From contig DASYYE010000032.1 of NCBI GenBank assembly GCA_035946955.1, forward strand, positions 1 to 8,967: a stretch of 8,967 bases of DNA. Reading direction: 5' to 3'. Below, one piece after another: positions 1-5,494 of this stretch. The number at the start of each line of letters is the position of its first letter. The stretch's first letter is position 1. Origin of the DNA: DASYYE01 sp035946955. Lineage in GTDB: Bacteria; Actinomycetota; Actinomycetes; Streptosporangiales; Streptosporangiaceae. Below the pieces are notes generated by a model, which saw only the letters and a list, made by a program, of their open reading frames with translations, had not been told where the DNA came from and searched no databases. The position numbers were made by a program, and so were the translations under genes.

Positions 1-14
1 GAGGTGCAGGGGGC

Positions 15-3000
15 GTGAGTGTCGCCGAGATCATCCCCACCGGTGGGGACTTCGAGCGGACACCACCGCAGGATGTTGCGGCGGAGCAGTGCGCACTCGG
101 CGGGATGCTGCTGTCCAAGGACGCGATCTCCGACGTCATGGAGGTCATCCGCCCCACCGACCACTACCGCCCCGCCCACCAGGTCATCCACGAGGCCATC
201 CTCGAACTGTACGGGCGCGGCGAGCCCGCGGACGCGGTCACCGTTTCCGACCTGCTGACCAAGCGTGGTGAGCTGGCCCGGGTCGGTGGCGGCGCATACC
301 TGCACACACTGATCGCGTCGGTCCCCACCGCCGCGAACGCCGGCTACTACGCCAGGATCGTCCGCGAGCGTGCGATCCTGCGCCGCCTGGTCGAGGCAGG
401 CACCCGCATCGTCCAGCTCGGCTACACCGGCGACGGCAGCGCCGACGAACTGCTGGACCGGGCCGAGGCTGAGGTCTACGGGGTCGCCGACCGCAGGGTC
501 AGCGAGGACTACCTGCCGCTGTCGCAGATCATGCCCGGCACCCTTGACGAGATCGAGGCGATCGGCTCCCGGGGCGGCGTGATGACCGGCGTCCCCACCG
601 GTTTCGCGGACCTGGACGCCCTCACCAACGGCCTCCACCCGGGCCAGATGATCGTCATAGCCGCCCGCCCGGCGGTGGGCAAGGCGCTCGCCCTGGACAC
701 GCCGCTGCCGACTCCGGCCGGGTGGACGACCATGGGCCGGGTCCAGGTCGGGGACTACCTGCTCGGCGCGGACGGCAAGCCAACCCGCGTTACCGCAGCA
801 ACCGAGGTCATGCGTGGGCGGCCGTGTTATGAGGTGGAATTCGACGACCGCACAGTCATCGTCGCTGACGCGGAACACCAATGGCGGACGACCGCAAGCG
901 TGCTTGTGGGTACCAGGGCCGCCTCGAATGCTGGAGTGGTGACCACCGAGCAGATCGCGGCGACATTGCGCCACCCGTCGGATCTGCGCCCCAACCATGC
1001 TGTCGTCCTGCCTGAGCCCGTGGACCTGCCCCCCAGCCACCGGCAGCCTGGTCTGGGCACAACGGCGCTGCAGACCCGCGAGCGTTTCATCACTGCTGTT
1101 CGGCCGGTCGAGAGTGTCGCCGTGCGGTGCGTGCAAGTGGACAACGCGGACCAGATGTACCTGGCTAGCAGGTCGATGATCCCGACGCACAACTCCACTT
1201 TGGCCCTGGACATTTCCCGGGCGGCGGCGGTGCGGCATGGGCTGGCGACGGTGATGTTCAGCCTGGAGATGAGCCGCAATGAGATCACCATGCGGCTGCT
1301 GTCGGCTGAGGCGCGCGTTGCGTTGCACACGATGCGGACGGGTCAGATGGGGGAGGATGACTGGACCAGGCTGGCGCGGCGCATGAGCGAGGTCGTCGAG
1401 GCGCCGTTGTTCATCGACGACTCGCCGAACATGTCGATGATGGAGATCCGGGCCAAGTGCCGCCGCCTCAAGCAGCGCAATGACCTGCGCCTCGTCATCA
1501 TCGACTACTTGCAGTTGATGAGTTCACCCCGGCGGGTCGAGAACCGGCAGCAGGAAGTCTCGGAGATGTCCCGGTCGCTCAAGCTCCTCGCTAAAGAGCT
1601 CGACGTGCCTGTCATAGCGATCTCCCAGCTCAACAGAGGTCCCGAACAGCGCAATGACAAGAGGCCGTTGCTGTCAGACCTGCGTGAGTCTGGTTGCCTC
1701 ACCGCTGCGACCCGGATCCTGCGGGCTGACACTGGCGCCGAGGTCACGCTGGGAGAACTGCTCGCCTCCGATAGCCGGGACATCCCGGTCTGGTCGCTGG
1801 ATGAACGGCTGAAGCTCGTCTCGAGCAAGATGACGCATGTCTTCGCCACCGGGGTCAAAGAGGTCTTCCAGGTCCGGTTGAAGTCGGGGTACGAAGTGCA
1901 AGCCACGGCGAACCACCCGTTCCTCACGCACAGCGGATGGCTGCCCCTCGGTGAGTTGGCGCCGGGCACCCGGGTGGCGGCACCACGCCACACACCTGCC
2001 CCGCAGGATTGCCGGAAGATGGCGGAACCCGAGATCACAATGCTGGCCCATCTCCTGGGGGATGGCTCGTTCGTCACGAACCAGCAGATCCGGTACGCGA
2101 GCACTGATGAGGCCAACCTCGCGGCCGTGACTGCTGCTGCGAAGCATTTTGGCATCACGGCCGTACGTGATGACTATGCGGTGGCCCGATGCACTACTTT
2201 GCGGCTGCCAGCGCCTTACAAGCCAGCCCGAGGGCGGCGTAACCCTGTGGCCGTGTGGCTGGAGTCGCTTGGCCTGTTTGGGCTGCGTAGCCACGAGAAG
2301 TTCGTGCCAGACCCGGTCTTTGCTCTCTCTGGCCCGCAGCTTTCGTTGTTCCTGCATCACCTGTGGGCCACGGACGGGTGCATCTGGTGGGACGAGGCGG
2401 CCACGCAGGCGCGCATCTACTATGCGTCGACCAGTCGCCGCCTAGTGGAGGACGTGTCACGGCTGCTACTGCGGTTCAACGTGCTGAGTCGTATCAAGGA
2501 GGTCAAGAAGGGCGACTACCGGGTTTGCTACCACCTGGTGATCTATGGGGCAGAGAACCAGCTCGGCTTTCTCGATGACATCGGTGTCCATGGGGAACGT
2601 GCGGTCATGGCCCGGAAGGTGCGTGGCCTCCTGACGGGGGTCAGGGGCAAACCGAACCTGGACACGGTCCCTCGTGAGGTCTGGGATCGAGTGCGGTCTG
2701 TGCTCGCTGAGCGTCACATGCCGCATCGCGAGTTCGCCGCGGCGATGGGCAGGCAATTCAGTGGCGGCACTATGTGGAACCATGCCCCGAGCAGGGAGCG
2801 GCTCTCTCGGGTGGCAGCGATCCTTGACGACGCCGACTTGGAAATGCTCGCGACCAACGATGTCTTCTGGGACGAGATCGCATCCGTGACAAGTCTCGGT
2901 GAGCAACCCGTCTATGACGCGACCGTGCAGGGCACGCACAACTTCATCGCCAATGGCACCTGCCTCCACAACAGCATTGAGCAGGACTCGGACGTTGTGA

Positions 3001-3155
3001 TCTTGCTGCACCGGGAAGATGCGTACGAGCGGGAGTCGCCCCGGGCCGGGGAAGCGGACCTGATCGTCGCCAAGCACCGTAACGGACCCACGGCGACCGT
3101 CACCGTGGCGTTCCAGGGTCACTACAGCCGATTCGTGGACATGGCCCCGGGCTGA
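15..3155 (+). CDS. dnaB: Replicative DNA helicase DnaB precursor with two inteins
   Basis: Hexameric replication-fork helicase that unwinds DNA using ATP. The 1046-residue precursor splits into exteins 1-223, 394-560 and 987-1046, which join to 450 residues, the normal DnaB length. The DnaB N-terminal domain covers about residues 17-125. The RecA-like C-terminal domain begins near residue 190 (GVPTGFADLDALTNGLHPGQ). Walker A reads ARPAVGK then, after intein 1, STLALD. Other helicase motifs are FSLEMS (catalytic Glu418), the Walker B strand LVIIDYLQL (Asp497), AISQLNRGPEQR, and RESG followed after intein 2 by SIEQDSDVVILLHR. AKHRNGPT near the C-terminus is the arginine-finger segment. The start is GTG at 15; a GAGG at 1-4 is the only visible Shine-Dalgarno candidate and lies rather far away (10 nt). 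No in-frame stop crosses either intein, so both look maintained. Identification is secure. Confidence 0.97.
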   Translation: MSVAEIIPTGGDFERTPPQDVAAEQCALGGMLLSKDAISDVMEVIRPTDHYRPAHQVIHEAILELYGRGEPADAVTVSDLLTKRGELARVGGGAYLHTLIASVPTAANAGYYARIVRERAILRRLVEAGTRIVQLGYTGDGSADELLDRAEAEVYGVADRRVSEDYLPLSQIMPGTLDEIEAIGSRGGVMTGVPTGFADLDALTNGLHPGQMIVIAARPAVGKALALDTPLPTPAGWTTMGRVQVGDYLLGADGKPTRVTAATEVMRGRPCYEVEFDDRTVIVADAEHQWRTTASVLVGTRAASNAGVVTTEQIAATLRHPSDLRPNHAVVLPEPVDLPPSHRQPGLGTTALQTRERFITAVRPVESVAVRCVQVDNADQMYLASRSMIPTHNSTLALDISRAAAVRHGLATVMFSLEMSRNEITMRLLSAEARVALHTMRTGQMGEDDWTRLARRMSEVVEAPLFIDDSPNMSMMEIRAKCRRLKQRNDLRLVIIDYLQLMSSPRRVENRQQEVSEMSRSLKLLAKELDVPVIAISQLNRGPEQRNDKRPLLSDLRESGCLTAATRILRADTGAEVTLGELLASDSRDIPVWSLDERLKLVSSKMTHVFATGVKEVFQVRLKSGYEVQATANHPFLTHSGWLPLGELAPGTRVAAPRHTPAPQDCRKMAEPEITMLAHLLGDGSFVTNQQIRYASTDEANLAAVTAAAKHFGITAVRDDYAVARCTTLRLPAPYKPARGRRNPVAVWLESLGLFGLRSHEKFVPDPVFALSGPQLSLFLHHLWATDGCIWWDEAATQARIYYASTSRRLVEDVSRLLLRFNVLSRIKEVKKGDYRVCYHLVIYGAENQLGFLDDIGVHGERAVMARKVRGLLTGVRGKPNLDTVPREVWDRVRSVLAERHMPHREFAAAMGRQFSGGTMWNHAPSRERLSRVAAILDDADLEMLATNDVFWDEIASVTSLGEQPVYDATVQGTHNFIANGTCLHNSIEQDSDVVILLHREDAYERESPRAGEADLIVAKHRNGPTATVTVAFQGHYSRFVDMAPG
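684..1193 (+). other. DnaB intein 1: class 3 mini-intein in the Walker A P-loop
   Basis: In-frame protein-splicing element of 170 residues (precursor 224-393) that separates GK from ST in the ATP-binding loop, so unspliced DnaB cannot bind ATP normally. It begins with Ala (ALALDTPLPTPAGW), not the Cys or Ser of class 1 inteins, and ends MIPTHN before extein Ser394. The class 3 hallmark triad is present: Trp at intein position 67 (EHQW, block B), Cys at position 149 (VRCVQV, block F) and Thr at 168 (PTHN, block G). In class 3 inteins the block F Cys attacks the N-terminal splice junction directly and forms the first branched intermediate. There is no LAGLIDADG motif, and the size leaves no room for an endonuclease. 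It closely resembles the Mycobacterium smegmatis DnaB-1 intein as I remember it. Class assignment rests on visible motifs. Confidence 0.93.
1695..2972 (+). other. DnaB intein 2: class 1 intein with LAGLIDADG endonuclease
   Basis: In-frame 426-residue intein (precursor 561-986) inserted as RESG/C...HN/SIEQ, the site also used by the M. tuberculosis and Synechocystis DnaB inteins. Block A starts with Cys561 (CLTAATRIL). Block B has TANH (Thr631, His634). Block F is VYDATVQGTHNFIANG, and block G ends CLHN with Asn986 before Ser987. The homing endonuclease lies between the splicing halves. Its first LAGLIDADG helix is LAHLLGDGS (677-685, Asp683) and the second is LHHLWATDGC (780-789, Asp787). Both acidic residues are kept, so nuclease activity is plausible. 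A region near 886-945 (PREVWDRVRSVLAERHMPHREF) resembles the extra DNA-binding segment of the mycobacterial DnaB intein. The endonuclease part uses more T-ending and rarer codons (ttt, ctt, cat) than the exteins, consistent with later arrival. Confidence 0.95.
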
Positions 3156-3159
3156 GCTT

Positions 3160-3230
3160 GTCCCATTGTAGGTTCCCAATTTCCGTGTCATATTCCCAAT
3201 CCGGATGTCATTCGGTTGTCATGTAGTCTC
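3160..3230 (+). repeat. 20-bp tandem repeats just after dnaB; possible IS21-type element end
   Basis: Two 20-bp units sit head to tail, beginning TTCCCAAT at 3173 and 3193, and each carries GTCA near its end. A partial unit with TGTCA follows (to about 3211-3222) and a TCCCAT precedes at 3161. The block starts five bases after the dnaB stop codon. Multiple short repeats at an element end are typical of IS21-family transposons, where the transposase binds them. I see no istA/istB reading frame next to it, so at most an end or relic remains. The family name is from memory of similar actinobacterial ends, not from a search. It could instead be a regulatory repeat. Confidence 0.45.
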
Positions 3231-3470
3231 AGGGGGCGTCATCCAGTTGATATGGAGCATGAACAGCCTGCGTCGACAGCTGAGCGTTCGGGCTGGGCGG
3301 AAAGTGTCAGCGGCAGCGCGTAGTCGGTGCTCCGTGGGATCTAGCGCCCGGAAGAGTATTCCGGACCCAGTCACGAACCGGGCGAGCAGCTCCCGTGCGA
3401 TGGCGTCCCGAGCATCGGGCTCGGCGACGATCGGGGTCATGCGCCGCCAGAACTCGGCCTGCACACACCC
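3219..3470 (-). pseudogene. Unidentified protein fragment, minus strand
   Basis: A reading stretch on the minus strand with coding-like third-position G/C. It contains AEFWRRMTPIVAEPDARD and then ELLARFVTGSGILFRALDP, which reads like one or two amphipathic helices. It lacks a convincing start and Shine-Dalgarno sequence of its own. It begins exactly where recognisable similarity to the MDR oxidoreductase stops (about 3473), in another frame. Its last part, near 3219-3280, loses coding character close to the tandem repeats. I do not recognise the family. It may be the 3' part of a different gene fused to the oxidoreductase 5' end by deletion, or chance open frame. Confidence 0.3.
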
Positions 3471-3595
3471 GAAGTGAATCCCGACGCATGAACCCGAACA
3501 ACGACGTCGTTTATCGCCGGTTCCGGCTCGGCCCGCTCCACCAGCGTCATCCCAGCCGTTCCCGCAGCCTCATCCGTCACCACGATCGCCTTCAT
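3437..3595 (-). pseudogene. MDR-family NADP-dependent oxidoreductase, 5' fragment
   Basis: The ATG at 3595 opens MKAIVVTDEAAGTAGMTLVE, followed by ending DVVVRVHASGFT. This is the standard N-terminal strand pair of zinc-independent medium-chain (quinone oxidoreductase-like) dehydrogenases. A good Shine-Dalgarno run (AGGGGGG) lies about 7 bases upstream of the ATG, which supports this start. After about 41 codons (3473) the similarity stops; the frame continues through SGVCRPSSGGA and ends at 3437. Intact members are about 310-340 residues, so roughly 87 percent is missing, including the whole nucleotide-binding domain. A short peptide could still be made, but it cannot be an enzyme. An operator-like palindrome lies in its upstream region at 3634-3649. 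Confidence 0.7.
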
Positions 3596-3633
3596 CCGGC
3601 ACCCCCCTGTATCCAGTCCTCGCCGCCACTCTG

Positions 3634-3649
3634 TGGACCATTCAGTCCA
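3634..3649. promoter_or_regulatory. Operator-like palindrome TGGAC-N6-GTCCA, site 1
   Basis: TGGACCATTCAGTCCA has perfect 5-bp arms around a 6-bp spacer. It lies 39 bases upstream of the ATG of the truncated MDR oxidoreductase on the minus strand. The adjacent 3650-3668 stretch is unusually A/T-rich for this window, so the site overlaps the likely promoter. The geometry fits a dimeric repressor of the TetR or HxlR kind, which often control such oxidoreductases. No regulator gene survives beside it. Confidence 0.45.
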
Positions 3650-3669
3650 TTTACAGTTCCAGTACAGAG

Positions 3670-3965
3670 GCACCCGGCCAGACGAGGAAGTACCGCCACG
3701 ACCGTCAGGCGCGCTGCTGCGACAAACCACCGATGGCCGGCGGAGGCTTGCCGATCGATACCACGCCAGCCTTCGCTGGACTCGATAGTCCAGTTGGTTG
3801 ACGCCGGTGTGTGGGCGCCTACATCCTCACCGCGGAGATCCACATCACCGGCTCCCTCGCTGACGATGACGCCGCCATGGACGGGTACCACATCGGCATC
3901 CACCGGCCGAGTGGAAGCACGAGTGGCAGTGGGATTGCGCCACCCGGCCACAAGAGGAGGGGTGC
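3670..3965. other. Gene-poor stretch between remnant oxidoreductases
   Basis: Apart from the second palindrome I recognise no gene here. Frames are open on both strands only because of high GC. On the plus strand a stretch at about 3807-3974 reads VGAYILTAEIHITGSLADDD and then AMDGYHIGIH, which looks protein-like. It has no ribosome binding site, no matching family that I know, and runs over the next gene's start. It may be a remnant. Confidence 0.35.
3776..3793. promoter_or_regulatory. Operator-like palindrome TGGAC-N6-GTCCA, site 2
   Basis: CTGGACTCGATAGTCCAG is a perfect 18-bp palindrome; its core (3777-3792) has the same TGGAC and GTCCA arms and the same 6-bp spacer as the site at 3634-3649. 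The two are 143 bp apart, so the same protein could bind both. There is no recognisable gene start next to this copy. Confidence 0.42.
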
Positions 3966-4034
3966 ATGGCGGTGATCACGCGGGGATTCGGCGGCCGCAG
4001 ACGTGACGACACCGATCTCCCGCCTGGTCAGTAA
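3966..4034 (+). pseudogene. Sulfite-oxidase-like molybdopterin oxidoreductase, 5' stub
   Basis: The ATG at 3966 follows a near-perfect Shine-Dalgarno sequence (AGAGGAGGGG, 3954-3963). The 22 codons read MAVITRGFGGRRR then DDTDLPPGQ and stop at TAA (4032-4034). This matches, from memory, the conserved N-terminus of actinobacterial sulfite-oxidase-like molybdoenzymes (xxVTRGFxGRRR...LPPGQY). The stop falls where the conserved Tyr should be. Downstream DNA is the reverse complement of the globin 3' end, not more molybdoenzyme, so the break is a rearrangement and not a point mutation. The stub overlaps the globin stop by seven bases. It may still be transcribed and translated because its start signals are intact. 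Confidence 0.65.
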
Positions 4035-4462
4035 CGTTCCGCAGCTGACAGGGCCGGTGCGGGCGTGAACTCGGACGGCAGCGGGGTTCCGGTCTGGCCG
4101 GAATCGACTTCGACGATCTCTTCCCGCAACGGCGCCAGGATGTTCAGGAGCTCGTCCTGCTCGGTTGCTCCGACCTTGAAGTCGTTCAGCACCGCGACGA
4201 CGTCTTCCACGAAGGCCTGGAACTCGCCGTTCGTCACGCCCATGTTGTGATGCGTCTCCGTCATGTTGCGCCTGGTGTATTTGCACGGCCCACCGGTCGC
4301 CTGGCAGATCTGGTCGACGAACTCCTTGATCAGCCGGTCTCTGTTGGTCCTGGCGAACTTCCGGTTGATGCGGTCGTCCTTCAGCTGGCGATCTACAACG
4401 GCGCGGACGGCTGCCGTGATGGCGTCGGTCCCGCCGAGTCGGTCATACAGGGAACGCTCCAC
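4028..4462 (-). CDS. Group 1 truncated hemoglobin
   Basis: Small heme protein of the 2-over-2 globin fold that binds O2 or NO, usually for NO detoxification or redox sensing in the cytoplasm. With the GTG at 4462 the protein has 144 residues. It opens SLYDRLGGTDAI, then has FARTNRDRL, the CD/E-region motif ATGGPCKYTRRNM, the proximal heme ligand His71 in MTETHHNMGV, and ends ILAPLREEIVEV plus a short tail. By alignment from memory, the B10 position that is Tyr in M. tuberculosis HbN is Val here (AVVDRQL), so ligand chemistry may differ. A longer form from GTG at 4525 is possible and has a GAGG five bases upstream. I prefer 4462 because family similarity begins there and GGGGTGG lies upstream. 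Its last codons meet the molybdoenzyme stub, so the C-terminal tail could be altered by that junction. Confidence 0.88.
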   Translation of the reverse strand: MERSLYDRLGGTDAITAAVRAVVDRQLKDDRINRKFARTNRDRLIKEFVDQICQATGGPCKYTRRNMTETHHNMGVTNGEFQAFVEDVVAVLNDFKVGATEQDELLNILAPLREEIVEVDSGQTGTPLPSEFTPAPALSAAERY

Positions 4463-4599
4463 GGTTCCACCCCGTTGTGCTGTCGTTACCAGCGATCTTG
4501 GACTGGCTCGCCCGTGCCCCAGCACTCAATCCTCACAAAACTTCCCCTCGCCGCTACGGACAGCGACGCCCCCCTTGCTCGACGTGGCCGCGCTGTCGA

Positions 4600-4896
4600 C
4601 CTCACAGCCGAGGGTGTACGCGCAGCCGGGGGGCGGGGCTCTCGACCCGGAGGTCGTCACGCAACTTCTGGGCGCTAGCCGCTCAACGATGGGCTCGGCA
4701 CGCTCACCGCCAGGGAACGCGACGTGCTCGCGCCGATGGCCGAGGGCCGCTCTAACGCTGCCATCGCCGGGATCGTGGTGGTTTCCGAGCGGTCGGTCGA
4801 AAGCACGTCGGGAACATCTTCGGCAAACTCGGCCTAGCCCCCTCAGACGCCAACCACCGACGGGTGCTCGCCGTCCTGCGCTACCTGCAGTCATGA
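4600..4896 (+). pseudogene. LuxR-family response regulator C-terminus, frameshifted
   Basis: Reading three frames in succession rebuilds a classic NarL/LuxR-type output domain. Frame one gives GGALDPEVVTQLLGAS. Frame two, from about 4687, gives LTARERDVLAPMAEGRSNA then AIAGIVVVSERSVE. Frame three, from 4804, gives HVGNIFGKLGLAPSD then RRVLAVLRYLQS and the stop at 4894-4896. The second shift fits loss of one A in GTCGAA(A)AGCAC near 4800-4803. The receiver domain with its phosphorylated Asp is missing upstream, where the globin starts on the other strand. No single frame covers the helix-turn-helix, so this is a dead gene unless the sequence has errors. Confidence 0.8.
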
Positions 4897-5091
4897 CAGG
4901 CGACACGGCCGATACCAGCGTCACCTGGTGTCACTCCGCACGGTACTGGCGCCTGCCTCGCGTGAACACAGGCAAGATCACCGCTCGTCCGGGACTCCCA
5001 TGGCTCGCGGCCCTCACGTGGGCGGCGGAGCACCCGCAACCACTGAGGCCGAGTTGGCATCGACCACCTCGCCCTCCGGCGGATTAAGTCA
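4897..5091. other. No gene recognised
   Basis: Open frames here have shadow-like composition (Arg/Pro/Ala rich), and none has a start signal or a familiar motif. The stretch lies between the dead response regulator and the hairpin at 5092-5115. Confidence 0.4.
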
Positions 5092-5115
5092 GGCCGGCCC
5101 ATGGGCGGGCCGGCC
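5092..5115. terminator. Strong GC hairpin, possible terminator or element border
   Basis: GGCCGGCCC and GGGCCGGCC form a perfect 9-bp stem around a 6-base loop (ATGGGC). No T-run follows on either strand, so an intrinsic terminator is unproven. It sits at the broken 3' edge of the transposase remnant and may mark the rearrangement point. Confidence 0.35.
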
Positions 5116-5127
5116 GACCCGCAGGCC

Positions 5128-5243
5128 GTCACACCGCGCTGACCCAGTTCGTGCACGATCCGCCGGGCGCCCCACCGGGGATGCTCGCGCCGCAGCCGAC
5201 AGATCAGCGCCTCCAGCTCAGATGACAGCCGGCGCGGACTGCG
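5128..5243 (-). pseudogene. Transposase fragment (IS481/IS3-like helix-turn-helix region)
   Basis: On the minus strand, PRRLSSELEALICRLRREHP followed by RWGARRIVHELGQRGV matches the conserved N-terminal DNA-binding region of IS481 and related DDE transposases (typically PRWGARRIxxEL). Only about 39 codons remain. The catalytic DDE domain is absent, and the sequence on both sides is unrelated: a GC hairpin on one side and a GrpB-like fragment on the opposite strand on the other. It records a past insertion followed by deletion. Confidence 0.72.
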
Positions 5244-5421
5244 CGGCCACCCTGACGACGTCGCCCGGTACGGCGCACTCAAGAGACGGCTCGCCGCGCT
5301 GCATGGCAATGGCGGCGACTACACCAGGGCAAAGACCGAGCTCATCCAGGAACTCACCGACAAGGCGCGGGCCGAGCGCGGGCGCCCGCCGACGCCAGTG
5401 TGTGAGAGGAGTGAGCGGTGA
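5242..5421 (+). pseudogene. GrpB-like (UPF0157) protein, 3' fragment
   Basis: The plus-strand frame reads GHPDDVARYGALKRRLAAL, then YTRAKTELIQELTDKARAER, and stops at 5419-5421. This resembles the C-terminal helices of GrpB/UPF0157 nucleotidyltransferase-fold proteins (HPxxxxRYxxLKxxLA...Y..AKxxFI). The N-terminal two thirds are missing: upstream in this frame the sequence becomes the antisense of the transposase fragment. The last codons run into the tandem repeats. Family assignment is by motif memory and moderately sure; another nucleotidyltransferase-like protein is possible. Confidence 0.55.
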
Positions 5422-5460
5422 GGGAAAGTGAGCAGTGCGGGAGAACTGAGCGGTGCGGAT
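5410..5460 (+). repeat. Three 17-bp tandem repeats upstream of the epoxide hydrolase
   Basis: Units at 5410-5426, 5427-5443 and 5444-5460 share the pattern ARYTGAGCRGTGMGGGAR with few mismatches; a degenerate fourth unit may precede at about 5393-5409. The array ends 34 bases before the ATG of the epoxide hydrolase. It could be a multi-site regulator target for that gene, or the repeat-rich end of an inserted element. No transposase is attached. The unit differs from the repeats at 3173-3211. Confidence 0.6.
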
Positions 5461-5494
5461 GTCAAAGACCACTACGTGAGGTGAGGTTGCCGCG

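Noticed and set aside
684..1193. Ordinary class 1 intein, or an insertion that kills dnaB
   Set aside because: The first residue is Ala and the class 3 triad is present. The frame is open and both splice junctions rebuild a normal P-loop.
2466..3191. Long minus-strand frame opposite dnaB
   Set aside because: Arg/His-rich composition and no family motifs; it mirrors the helicase and intein coding sequence.
3395..4006. 203-codon plus-strand frame
   Set aside because: Arg/Ser/Pro/His-rich, crosses the antisense of the oxidoreductase start, no start signal and no motif.
4263..5087. 274-codon plus-strand frame
   Set aside because: It runs antisense through the real globin gene and only in part through one frame of the dead response regulator; not one protein.
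5092..5115. Confident intrinsic terminator
   Set aside because: The stem is strong but no T-run follows on either strand, so it is listed only at low confidence.
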